NCBI GenBank assembly: GCA_032464575.1
Contig: JAWDKM010000005.1
Span: 186,001-250,000 of the forward strand
DNA: 64,000 nucleotides
Direction of reading: 5' to 3'
Source of the DNA: Pontivivens sp032464575
Lineage (GTDB): Bacteria > Pseudomonadota > Alphaproteobacteria > Rhodobacterales > Rhodobacteraceae
Numbering within the stretch: position 1 is the first letter of the stretch; every line of letters begins with the position of its first letter. Below, piece after piece: positions 45,062 to 52,744 of the stretch. The notes beneath the pieces are model-generated. The model had not been told where the DNA came from. It ran no database searches and saw only the letters and a program-made list of their open reading frames with translations. The translations under genes were made by a program, and so were the position numbers.

Positions 45062-45075
45062 TTGATCGATGTCAA
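45062..45075. promoter_or_regulatory. FNR/FnrL box upstream of bchE
   Basis: TTGATCGATGTCAA (minus strand TTGACATCGATCAA) fits TTGAY-N4-RTCAA exactly. A minus-strand TAGACT at 45040-45035 has its centre 31 bp from the box centre, placing the likely start point about 41 bp downstream of the box centre, the class II activator position. Confidence 0.72.
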
Positions 45076-45079
45076 GGCG

Positions 45080-45970
45080 TCAGGGGGAGCGACCTGCTCC
45101 GGGAGGTCTCGGCGTGGCCGGGCGGGCGATCCAGGTGGCACCGATGATCGCCGCGGCCCCGATCCAGAACGCAGCCGTGGGCACTTCTGAGAAGACCAGC
45201 CAGCCGACGACCGTTGACAGGATCAGGCTGGAATAGCCGACGATGGCCAGCAGCCCTGCGGAGGCGTGGCGATGCGCGCGCAGAAAGCAGAACTGGGCCG
45301 CCTGCGCGAAGAGGCCGATGGCCAGCAGCACCGGCCAGTCCCCGGTCGCGACCGGCTGCCAGGACCACAGCGCGGGACCGGCGGTCGTCACCATCAGGCC
45401 CGCGGTATAGGCGGTCATCAGCACGACGGGCGGCTGGTCGTTGATCTTGCGCGTGACGACGATCGCCGCGGTGCCCGCGATCACCGTGACCGCCATGGCG
45501 AAGAGGGCCGGGTCGAGCGTCGCGCCGCCGGGATCTACCGCGACAACGACGCCGATCAGCCCCAGTGCGCCCGCCAGCCAGCGGCGCGGCGTGGCGGGCT
45601 CGGCGAGGAAGAGCGCGGCGAGCGCGATCATCACCAGCGGCCGAGTGAAGTTCACCGCGGTGTAGAGCGCGAAGGGCAGGTTCGCGACAGCATGAAAGCT
45701 CGCCGTCAACGTGACGGAGGACAGCGCGATACGCGCGAGATGCAGCCGTGGCCGCAGGGCCTGCGCGAAGTCGCCCCGTGCCTGCAGGATCCACGGCAGC
45801 ATCAGGGCGAGGCCTACGGTGGCACGCAAAAAGACAAGCTGCACCGCCGGGAACTCCGCCCCGCTGGCCTTCACGATGACCAGCGCCCAGATGTTGAGCG
45901 CCATGTCGAGGATGAGCCATGCCCCGCCCCGCCATTCGGAGCGGGCGGCGGGTTCAGCGGCGGGGGTCAC
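45080..45970 (-). CDS. EamA/DMT-family transporter
   Basis: A 296-residue inner-membrane protein with ten predicted spans in two EamA repeats (about 15-140 and 155-285), for example LALMLPWILQ and ILSTVVGWLVFSEVPTAAFW. It likely exports metabolites. The start is a GTG at 45970 overlapping the end of the PIG-L gene by 17 bp, so it is co-translated with it and with the ROK regulator. It may export a product of that locus, but the substrate is unknown. Confidence 0.83.
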   Translation of the reverse strand: MTPAAEPAARSEWRGGAWLILDMALNIWALVIVKASGAEFPAVQLVFLRATVGLALMLPWILQARGDFAQALRPRLHLARIALSSVTLTASFHAVANLPFALYTAVNFTRPLVMIALAALFLAEPATPRRWLAGALGLIGVVVAVDPGGATLDPALFAMAVTVIAGTAAIVVTRKINDQPPVVLMTAYTAGLMVTTAGPALWSWQPVATGDWPVLLAIGLFAQAAQFCFLRAHRHASAGLLAIVGYSSLILSTVVGWLVFSEVPTAAFWIGAAAIIGATWIARPATPRPPGAGRSP

Positions 45971-48197
45971 AGAGGTTCGCCATCAAGCGGAAGGCGCCGG
46001 GGACGAGTTGCTCCATCTGGTGATGCAGGATGAGCGCGCAATGGCTGTGGCGGCCCGCGCCGATCTCGGCGGAGACGAACGCGCCTTCGAGCGGCGCCTC
46101 GTACGGGTCGGCTATGGAGAGGAGCGGGCGATAGGCGTCGTCCCAGCGCGCGGCGAAGTAGAGGCCGCGCTCCTTGTGCCAGCCGCTCCAGTCCTCCGGC
46201 CCGATCGGGTTGGGGCCGGTGAGGATCGGGTGATCGGGGGCGAGATGCGTGACCTCGGCCCGCTCGTCGGTGACGCGCCAGCGCAGGGAGGGCTGGCCGA
46301 TCTCCAGCCGCGCTGGCATCGCCGCGGGGTCCCAGTTGTCCCACGGGCGGTGATAGAGGGTGACGAGGGTGCCGCCCTCCCGCACCCACGCGGCGATGCG
46401 GGCCATGCGCTCGGCCAGGCCGGGGCGGAAGCGCAGGGCGAAGATGCCGAGGACGAGGGTATCGACGCCCAGCAGGCCCGCGTCGATGGCGATGAGGTCG
46501 GGCTCGGTGACGTCGGCGCCGATGCGGCGGAGCCAGTGGGCGACCCGGTCGCGGCCTGCGCCGACGACACCGATCCGGGCCTCCGGCAGGGCCACGTCGA
46601 GCAGGGCGAGGCGCAGGATCGCGGGGCGGGCGAGGACGCGCGGCGCGGTGTGCGGCGCCTCGATCCGCGTGACGGTGAGGGCCGGGGCACCGTCGAGTGT
46701 AACGGGGAGGTCGTGGTGGCCGGGCTGCGCGCTGTCGGGCAGCGAGAGAATGCCGTCCGCGCGGCTCCATCCGTCAGGCAGCGCCAGCGCCGCGCCGTCG
46801 GGGCGAAGGACCACCGCCGCAGAGCGCGCGCCGGTGGCGAGGTTGATGACCTCCGCGGGCGGATCGAGCATGACGCCGGTCGGCAGGGCCACTGCCGTCC
46901 GGTCGAGCGGCAGGCGCACCTCGATCCCCTGCCCCGCGACGATCGCCGAGGCCGCGATGGCCGGGCGCGGCGGGTCGAGCGGGTCGTAGGTCATGGGATA
47001 GGCGGGCGGCACGTGGCCCGGATCGGGGGTGTCACCGGTCCAGCCCTCAGGTGGCAGGATCCGCGGTTCAAGCGCCTCGGCATCGCCTGCGTGAGACTCC
47101 AGCGTGATCCCGGCGCTCTCGCCGGGCGCGACGAAGGACTGGGCAGCGGCGCCACGCACCTCGGCCCCCGACGCAAGCCAGAGGACGCGGGCGAGTTGCT
47201 TCCGCTTGCGCTCCAGCCGGTGTGCGTCGGCGCTTCCGGGTTGATCGGGCAGGAGGGAGAGTGCCTTGGCGGCATCGCGGGCGATCGCGGGGCCGTCGGG
47301 CCAGGCGGCGATGGCCGCGTCCATGGCCTCCTGCACCGCTCCGTGGCCGAGCGCTCCGAGGTCCGCGGGCAGGCCGTCGAGGATCGAGCTCTCCACCCCT
47401 CCCCCGACCAAATGGAGCGGAAAGTCCCGCCCCCTACGCGGCCAGTGGCCCATGCCTTGCGTCCGGTGCAGCGCCCGCGAGTGCTGACCCATCCGCGCCC
47501 AGGTCCAGCCGGTTATGGGATCGCGCCCCTCGCCCGAGACCATCACCGTCTGGGGCGGCGGCGGCAGGTCGTCGTCATAGGCGGTGCCTGCACCGGACCA
47601 GGCGGGCAGGTAGAGCTTCGCCACCTGCCAGGGCGTCGTGCCCTCGACCGCGAAGGCAGGATCGGCGGCGCGCTCCATCACCTCGTGCGCGATCAGCGTC
47701 ATGGCGCGGTGGTGGCCGTGCTGCCCAGGCACGTCGAGGAAGGTGGGGCACAGGATGTCGGGCCGGGCCTGCCGCACCGCGCGCACGAAGGTGCGCAGCG
47801 TGTGCTCCTGCCCCCAGCGGGCCAGCGTCTCCTCCCCCGACTTCGAGAAACCGAAATCGGCCATGGGGTCGTCGGGTCCCTCGCCCATCCACCACAGCCG
47901 CATGTCGAGGAGATGGGCCGCGCCCTCCATCTCCGCCGTGCGCAGGGCGCCGAGGGCAGCGCCGGCCTCGCGCCCGATATCGTTCTGCCCGCCCTCGCCG
48001 CGCGTGGAGCAGACATAGGCGAGGTCGATCCCGTCGCGGAAGCGCAGGGCGGCGAGCATCGCCGACATCTCGTCATCGGGATGTGCGCCGGACTGCATGA
48101 AGAGCACGGGCGTCTTCAGCGTGCTCAGCGCGTGCCACAGCGCCACGATGCGCGGCGTGGCGCGATCGGTTTCAAGCCGGGACTGGTCGGGCGTCAT
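45954..48197 (-). CDS. PIG-L family deacetylase with long C-terminal region
   Basis: A 747-residue protein. The N-terminal 250 residues are a PIG-L zinc deacetylase: FMQSGAHPDDEMSAML holds the AHPDDE motif, and GQHGHHRAM the later histidines. The family removes acetyl groups from N-acetylglucosamine-containing compounds (MshB, BshB, GPI synthesis). The 500-residue extension has beta-sandwich-like stretches and a glutamine-amidotransferase-like segment near 530-690 (IGVVGAGRDRVAHWLRRIGA, LVTLYHRPWDNWD). No signal peptide. It sits between a ROK regulator and a DMT transporter, opposite a sugar ABC operon, so an N-acylated amino sugar is a likely substrate class. Confidence 0.82.
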   Translation of the reverse strand: MTPDQSRLETDRATPRIVALWHALSTLKTPVLFMQSGAHPDDEMSAMLAALRFRDGIDLAYVCSTRGEGGQNDIGREAGAALGALRTAEMEGAAHLLDMRLWWMGEGPDDPMADFGFSKSGEETLARWGQEHTLRTFVRAVRQARPDILCPTFLDVPGQHGHHRAMTLIAHEVMERAADPAFAVEGTTPWQVAKLYLPAWSGAGTAYDDDLPPPPQTVMVSGEGRDPITGWTWARMGQHSRALHRTQGMGHWPRRGRDFPLHLVGGGVESSILDGLPADLGALGHGAVQEAMDAAIAAWPDGPAIARDAAKALSLLPDQPGSADAHRLERKRKQLARVLWLASGAEVRGAAAQSFVAPGESAGITLESHAGDAEALEPRILPPEGWTGDTPDPGHVPPAYPMTYDPLDPPRPAIAASAIVAGQGIEVRLPLDRTAVALPTGVMLDPPAEVINLATGARSAAVVLRPDGAALALPDGWSRADGILSLPDSAQPGHHDLPVTLDGAPALTVTRIEAPHTAPRVLARPAILRLALLDVALPEARIGVVGAGRDRVAHWLRRIGADVTEPDLIAIDAGLLGVDTLVLGIFALRFRPGLAERMARIAAWVREGGTLVTLYHRPWDNWDPAAMPARLEIGQPSLRWRVTDERAEVTHLAPDHPILTGPNPIGPEDWSGWHKERGLYFAARWDDAYRPLLSIADPYEAPLEGAFVSAEIGAGRHSHCALILHHQMEQLVPGAFRLMANLCDPRR

Positions 48198-48203
48198 GGG
48201 ACC

Positions 48204-49379
48204 TCAGGCGGCGAGCGTGGGGGTGAAGGACTGGGCGAGCACGAGGGCCGCTCCGCCGCGGGCCGCGGCCATGCGGGAGCAGGTGCCGATGCGCAGCGGA
48301 GGCCCGGCGCCGTCGGGGCGGCGGGCCACGGTCGCGGGCAGCTCCGTTTCGGCGATAAGGTCTTGCAGCAAGCTCCCGGGCATCGCACCACACAGGATGG
48401 TCGCAGCGGGGTCGAGCATGTTCTCGATGACCGCGAGCGCCTGGGAGAGGGCCGCGGCGGCATCGTGCGTCCATGCCGTCAGCGCGGGGTCCGCATCGGC
48501 GTGCAACCGGGCGATGGCGTCCATGTCGGAGGCCGCGATCCCGGCAGCGGCGAGGCGACGCTCCAGCGCGTCGCGCGACAGGACCTCCTCCAGCGCGACG
48601 GGCACGCCGTCCGCGTGGACCGGCAGCCGCCCGATCTCACCTGCATTGCCGAAGGCCCCGGCGACGAGGCGGCCGTCCTGCACGATGCCCAGGCCCAGGC
48701 CGGTGCCGAAATAGAGGCACGCGAAGCAGTCGAGCCCCTCGGCTGCCAGCGCGATCCGTTCGGTCATCGCGGCGGCATTCGCGTCGTTCTGGACGATGAC
48801 CGGCAGATCCAGCGCCTCGGCCAGGTGTACGGCGGGATCGACCTCGGTCCAGCCCGGCAGGTCGGTCGCCAGACCCGAGAGGGCCGTGCGCCCGAACGGA
48901 CCCGGCATGACGACGCCCGCGCCCAGCATCCGGCCCCGCGCGCGCGGCACGGCGGAGAGTGCGGCCTCGCGCAGGCGCGGCAGATACGTGGCCACGCGGG
49001 CGGGATCCGCGCGGGCCAGCGGCACCCGCTCCTGCCACACCGGGCTGCCGGACAGGTCGAGCAGCGCGACGAGGATCGCGGCCGGGCGCAGTTCGATACC
49101 CAGCGCGTAGCCCCCGCCGGGATTGACCGCGTATTGAGTCGCCGGCAGGCCCCGCCGCCCGCGCGCCGCACCGACGATCTGCAGCAGGCCCTCCTCCTCC
49201 AGGTCGGCGATGATGTTGCTGACGGCCTGGGTCGTCAGCCCCGCCCGCCGCGCGATCTCCGCCCGGCCCAGCGCCCCGCCTGCGCGCAATTCGCCCAGCA
49301 CCATCTGACGATTGTGGTCCCGGGAGCGGGTCGGATTGGCGCCGAGCGAGCGCGGTCTGGAGGGCGGGAGCGATGTCAT
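48204..49379 (-). CDS. ROK-family transcriptional repressor
   Basis: A 391-residue regulator. An N-terminal winged helix-turn-helix (RAEIARRAGLTTQAVSNIIA) is followed by a ROK sugar-kinase-like domain (YALGIELRPAAILVALLDLS, IVQNDANAAAMTERIALA, CLYFGTGLGLGIVQDGRLVA, FGNAGEIGRLPV). The usual zinc-binding cysteine cluster of ROK proteins is not evident. It resembles NagC/XylR-type regulators, which respond to sugars or sugar phosphates. It is divergent from the sugar ABC operon and heads a minus-strand unit with the PIG-L and EamA genes; a symmetrical operator-like sequence lies between. Confidence 0.88.
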   Translation of the reverse strand: MTSLPPSRPRSLGANPTRSRDHNRQMVLGELRAGGALGRAEIARRAGLTTQAVSNIIADLEEEGLLQIVGAARGRRGLPATQYAVNPGGGYALGIELRPAAILVALLDLSGSPVWQERVPLARADPARVATYLPRLREAALSAVPRARGRMLGAGVVMPGPFGRTALSGLATDLPGWTEVDPAVHLAEALDLPVIVQNDANAAAMTERIALAAEGLDCFACLYFGTGLGLGIVQDGRLVAGAFGNAGEIGRLPVHADGVPVALEEVLSRDALERRLAAAGIAASDMDAIARLHADADPALTAWTHDAAAALSQALAVIENMLDPAATILCGAMPGSLLQDLIAETELPATVARRPDGAGPPLRIGTCSRMAAARGGAALVLAQSFTPTLAA

Positions 49380-49392
49380 GGCCCATGGCTAG

Positions 49393-49424
49393 CTCAACGA
49401 ACTTGATTACTCAAGAAGATTGAG
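49393..49424. promoter_or_regulatory. Nested inverted repeat, likely ROK operator
   Basis: CTCAA-N4-CTTGA-TTAC-TCAAG-N4-TTGAG shows two nested 5-bp inverted repeats with exact mirror spacing around 49408.5, in the gap between the ROK gene (start 49379) and the sugar-binding protein gene (start 49488). The symmetry and the AT-rich sequence stand out in this GC-rich window. It would let one dimer or tetramer control both directions. Confidence 0.65.
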
Positions 49425-49487
49425 TTTAGGCTGATCGCAGAGCGCCGGTTCTCGGACCGGGGCGGTGACAGGAACCGGGAGAACACG

Positions 49488-50735
49488 ATGCTCAGACTGA
49501 AACTGGCCGCCCTCGTCGCGGCGGGGTCGCTGGCGGGCGGCACGGCCTCCGCCCAGGTGGAAATCGAATACTGGCAGTACTTCTTCGACGCGCGGGTGAC
49601 CGCGATGGAGACGCTGATCGAGAATTTCGAGGAGGCGAACCCGGACATCACCGTCACGATGACCCACTTCCCCTATGCCGATTACCGCACCAAGGTCGCG
49701 GCGGCGATCCCGGCCGGTGAGGGCCCGGACGTGGTCCAGCTCTTCTACGGCTGGCTGAACGACTACATCGAGGCGGAGTTGATCCAGCCGCTGCCGACCG
49801 AGACCTTCGATCCCGAGGTGATCGACGCGGAATTCTTCCCCATGGTCGGCGCGATGAAGCGGGACGGGCAGTACTTCGCCCTGCCGACGGCGGTGCGCAG
49901 CCTCGCGCTCTTCTACAACGAGCGGCTGTTCGAGGAGGCGGGGATCGAAGGCCCGCCCGAGACGCTCGACGAGCTGGTCGAGGTCGCGGCGGCACTGACC
50001 GAGCGGGACGGTGCGGGCAACATCACGCAGGTGGGCATCACGACCGGCATGACCGCGCAGGACCACCATTGGTTCCGCGAGGTGCTGGTGCGCCAGTTCG
50101 GCGGCGAGCCCTACACCGATGACTATCGCAACGTGAACTGGAATTCGGAGGCCGGGCAGGCCGCGCTGGAGTTCTATGCAGGGCTCGAAAGCGAGCACGG
50201 CGTCACCGCGTCCGGCTTCATGGACGAGCCGCAGGCGGCCTTCAAGGCGCAGCGCGCGGGGATGCATATCGACGGCAGCTTCCGCATCGGCTCGCTGGAG
50301 GATGTGCGCGGTCTTCGCTACGGCGTGGCCGAGCTGCCGGCAGGGCCGGACGGGACGCGCTCCAACTACTCCTCCTACTGGGTGAACGCGATCACGACGA
50401 AGGCGGAGGGCGAGCGCTACGACGCCGCCGTACGCTTCATGGAATACGTGGTGTCGGACGAGGCGATGCAGATCTGGCTCGACGTGGTGGGCGAGCTGCC
50501 CGCGAAGCCGTCCGTGGGTCTGACCGACGAGAACGCCAACGACCCGACCTTCGGCCCGTTCATCCGGGGGCTCGACTACGCCCACACCACCAAGTTCGCC
50601 GATGAGAGCGCGCAGCGGCAGATCCTCGTCGACATGCTCGCCCGCGTCGACATCGAGGGGCAGGACATGGCCGAGAGCCTGGCGGAGGCCGCGGCGGCCG
50701 AGCAGGCGATCCTCGACGAGTACTACGGCGAGTGA
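49488..50735 (+). CDS. Family 1 sugar ABC transporter substrate-binding protein
   Basis: A 415-residue periplasmic protein with signal peptide MLRLKLAALVAAGSLAGGTA (cut after ASA). IEYWQYFFDARVTAMETLIE, VAAAIPAGEGPDVVQLFYGW and the C-terminal RFMEYVVSDEAMQIW segment match the family 1 (MalE/UgpB-like) binding proteins for sugars. It starts an operon with two permeases, a lyase, an ATPase, a kinase, a cupin and a SIS-domain enzyme. A GC hairpin follows its stop, probably keeping this product in excess. Confidence 0.9.
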   Translation: MLRLKLAALVAAGSLAGGTASAQVEIEYWQYFFDARVTAMETLIENFEEANPDITVTMTHFPYADYRTKVAAAIPAGEGPDVVQLFYGWLNDYIEAELIQPLPTETFDPEVIDAEFFPMVGAMKRDGQYFALPTAVRSLALFYNERLFEEAGIEGPPETLDELVEVAAALTERDGAGNITQVGITTGMTAQDHHWFREVLVRQFGGEPYTDDYRNVNWNSEAGQAALEFYAGLESEHGVTASGFMDEPQAAFKAQRAGMHIDGSFRIGSLEDVRGLRYGVAELPAGPDGTRSNYSSYWVNAITTKAEGERYDAAVRFMEYVVSDEAMQIWLDVVGELPAKPSVGLTDENANDPTFGPFIRGLDYAHTTKFADESAQRQILVDMLARVDIEGQDMAESLAEAAAAEQAILDEYYGE

Positions 50736-50741
50736 GCCCGG

Positions 50742-50765
50742 CGGCGCGGTCTTCGGGCCGCGCCG
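50742..50765 (+). other. Hairpin between sugar-binding protein and permease genes
   Basis: CGGCGCGG-tcttcggg-CCGCGCCG is an 8-bp stem with an 8-base loop just after the binding-protein stop, without a T run. It parallels the hairpins after the binding-protein genes at 21143 and 59573. Confidence 0.6.
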
Positions 50766-50786
50766 GTGTCCAACCAAGGCGGCGAG

Positions 50787-51674
50787 ATGTTCAAGAACCT
50801 GACCATTCGGCAGAAGCAGATCGCCTGGGCGTGGGCCTTCCTCGCCGTGCCGGTGATCTTCTACGTCGTGATCCGGTTCTATCCGACCGGCAACGCCTTC
50901 GTGATCTCGCTCCAGGAGTGGAACCTGCTGGGCACGCGAAGCTGGACCGGCCTCGACAACTACGTGAAGCTCTGGAACGATCCGGTGTTCTGGAAGGTCT
51001 TCGTCAACACCTTCGAATACCTGCTGATCGGGACGCCGATCTCGCTGCTCATCTCCTTCGTCATCGCCTATCACCTCGACAAGGTGCGCACGGCGCATGG
51101 TTTCCTCAGGATGCTCTACTTCCTGCCGTTCATGACGAGCGCGGTGGCGATGGCGTGGGTCTGGCGGTGGTTCTACCAGCCGGTACCGACGGGGCTTTTC
51201 AACAACATGCTGGCGAGCGTCGGCATCCCGCAGATCGCGTTCCTGAACTCGACGACCAACGCGCTGCCCGCGGTGCTGGCGCCCGCGGTCTGGGCGGGGC
51301 TGGGGTTCCAGGTCATCATCTTCATGGCCGGGCTGCGCGCGATCCCGACCTCCTATTACGAGGCCGCGCGGATCGACGGGGTGGGCTGGTGGACGCAGCT
51401 CACGCAGATCACCATCCCGCTTCTCAGGCCCACCATCGTGTTCATCGTCGTCTTCTCCTCGATCGGGTTCCTGCGGATCTTCGACCACGTCTTCAACATG
51501 ACGACGAACAATCCCGGCGGGCCGCTCAACGCCACGAAGCCGCTGGTGCTGATGATCTACGAGACTGCGTTCTCCAGCTTCGACATGGGGTATGCGGCGG
51601 CGCAGACGGTGGTCCTTTTCCTCATACTGCTGGTGGTGAGCCTGATCCAGCTTCGCCTGCTGAGGAGCGACTGA
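50787..51674 (+). CDS. Sugar ABC transporter permease (MalF/UgpA-like)
   Basis: A 295-residue inner-membrane protein with six spans. The EAA loop is YYEAARIDGVGWWTQLTQIT, and GLDNYVKLWNDPVFWKVFVN is the usual N-terminal periplasmic segment. An ATG at 50787 is preferred; a GTG at 50766 would add seven residues and lies beside the hairpin. It pairs with the next permease, 1 bp downstream. Confidence 0.92.
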   Translation: MFKNLTIRQKQIAWAWAFLAVPVIFYVVIRFYPTGNAFVISLQEWNLLGTRSWTGLDNYVKLWNDPVFWKVFVNTFEYLLIGTPISLLISFVIAYHLDKVRTAHGFLRMLYFLPFMTSAVAMAWVWRWFYQPVPTGLFNNMLASVGIPQIAFLNSTTNALPAVLAPAVWAGLGFQVIIFMAGLRAIPTSYYEAARIDGVGWWTQLTQITIPLLRPTIVFIVVFSSIGFLRIFDHVFNMTTNNPGGPLNATKPLVLMIYETAFSSFDMGYAAAQTVVLFLILLVVSLIQLRLLRSD

Positions 51675-51675
51675 G

Positions 51676-52572
51676 ATGGCCGGCGTGACCCTGACGGACA
51701 TCCCTGAGACGGCGAAGCCCTCCTCCAAGGCACTCTTCGCCCGGCCCACCGGGCGCGGCCCGCGCGACAACGCCGCCGTGATCCGCTGGATGCTGCTGTT
51801 CCTCGGCGGGATCGTGATGGTGATGCCCATCGCCTACATGCTCTCGACCTCGCTGAAATGGCCGCACGAGGTCTACAACGTGAACCTCATCCCCGAGGAA
51901 CCCACGATCGAGAACTACACCTACGTGCTGGAGGATGGACGGTTCTACGGCTGGTTCGTCAACTCGCTGATCATCGCGATCCTGACCACGATCTCGAACC
52001 TCTTCTTCGACAGCCTCGTGGGCTATACGCTGTGCAAGTTCAAGTTCCCGGGCCGCCAGATCGTGTTCATCGCGATCCTGTCCACGCTGATGATCCCGAC
52101 CGAGATGCTGGTGATCCCCTGGTACCTGATGAGCCAGAGCTTCGGCTGGCTCGACACCTATTGGGGCATCATGTTCCCGGGGCTGATGACGGCCTTCGGC
52201 GTGTTCCTGATGAAGCAGTTCTTCGAGAGCGTGCCCGACGATTTCATCGAGGCGGCGCGGATCGACGGGCTCAACGAGTTCCAGATCTGGTGGACCGTGG
52301 CGATGCCGCTGGTGCGGCCGGCGCTGGCGGCTCTGGCGATCTTCGTGTTCCTGGGCAACTGGACGGCGTTCCTCTGGCCGTTGATCGTGACCAATTCGGT
52401 GGAGCTCTACACCCTGCCGGTGGGCCTGTCGGGCTTCGGCGACGAAGCGGACGTGGCGTGGGAGCTGATCATGACGGGGGCCGCGATCTCCACCATTCCG
52501 ACCCTGATCGTCTTCCTGATCTTCCAGCGCTTCATCATCCGGGGCGTCGTCATGGCAGGACTGAAGGGGTGA
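51676..52572 (+). CDS. Sugar ABC transporter permease (MalG/UgpE-like)
   Basis: A 298-residue inner-membrane protein. MLLFLGGIVMVMPIAYMLST is the first span and DDFIEAARIDGLNEFQIWWT the EAA loop. It follows the first permease directly. The stop runs into a tandem repeat that separates it from the lyase gene. Confidence 0.92.
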   Translation: MAGVTLTDIPETAKPSSKALFARPTGRGPRDNAAVIRWMLLFLGGIVMVMPIAYMLSTSLKWPHEVYNVNLIPEEPTIENYTYVLEDGRFYGWFVNSLIIAILTTISNLFFDSLVGYTLCKFKFPGRQIVFIAILSTLMIPTEMLVIPWYLMSQSFGWLDTYWGIMFPGLMTAFGVFLMKQFFESVPDDFIEAARIDGLNEFQIWWTVAMPLVRPALAALAIFVFLGNWTAFLWPLIVTNSVELYTLPVGLSGFGDEADVAWELIMTGAAISTIPTLIVFLIFQRFIIRGVVMAGLKG

Positions 52573-52712
52573 GCGGCGGTCCGGCAACGCCGGCAAACGC
52601 TCCAGTGGAGCGTTTGAGCCACGAACGGGCGGAGCCCCGGAGGAGCGGCGGTCCGGCAACGCCGGCAAACGCTCCAGTGGAGCGTTTGAGCCGCGAACGG
52701 GCGGAGCCCCGG
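52571..52712 (+). repeat. Tandem 72-bp repeat with a perfect 21-bp palindrome in each unit
   Basis: Two nearly identical units begin at 52571 and 52643. Each starts GAGCGGCGGTCCGGCAACGC, contains AAACGCTCCA-g-TGGAGCGTTT (a perfect 10-bp stem) and ends GAACGGGCGGAGCCCCGG. The units differ at about one base in the compared stretch (GCCACGAAC versus GCCGCGAAC), pointing to a recent duplication. Similar palindromic units occur in other Rhodobacterales genomes to my memory. It lies in the permease-lyase gap of the sugar operon; the hairpins may adjust downstream expression. Confidence 0.8.
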
Positions 52713-52744
52713 GCATCGGTTCTTGCGGCTGTGGAGACGCACCA

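Noticed and set aside
49402..49415. FNR or FixK box in the ROK promoter gap
   Set aside because: CTTGATTACTCAAG has TTGA and TCAA only four bases apart, while FNR/FixK sites need six. It fits better as part of the nested ROK operator.
52571..52712. CRISPR array
   Set aside because: Only two units, back to back without unique spacers, and no cas genes.
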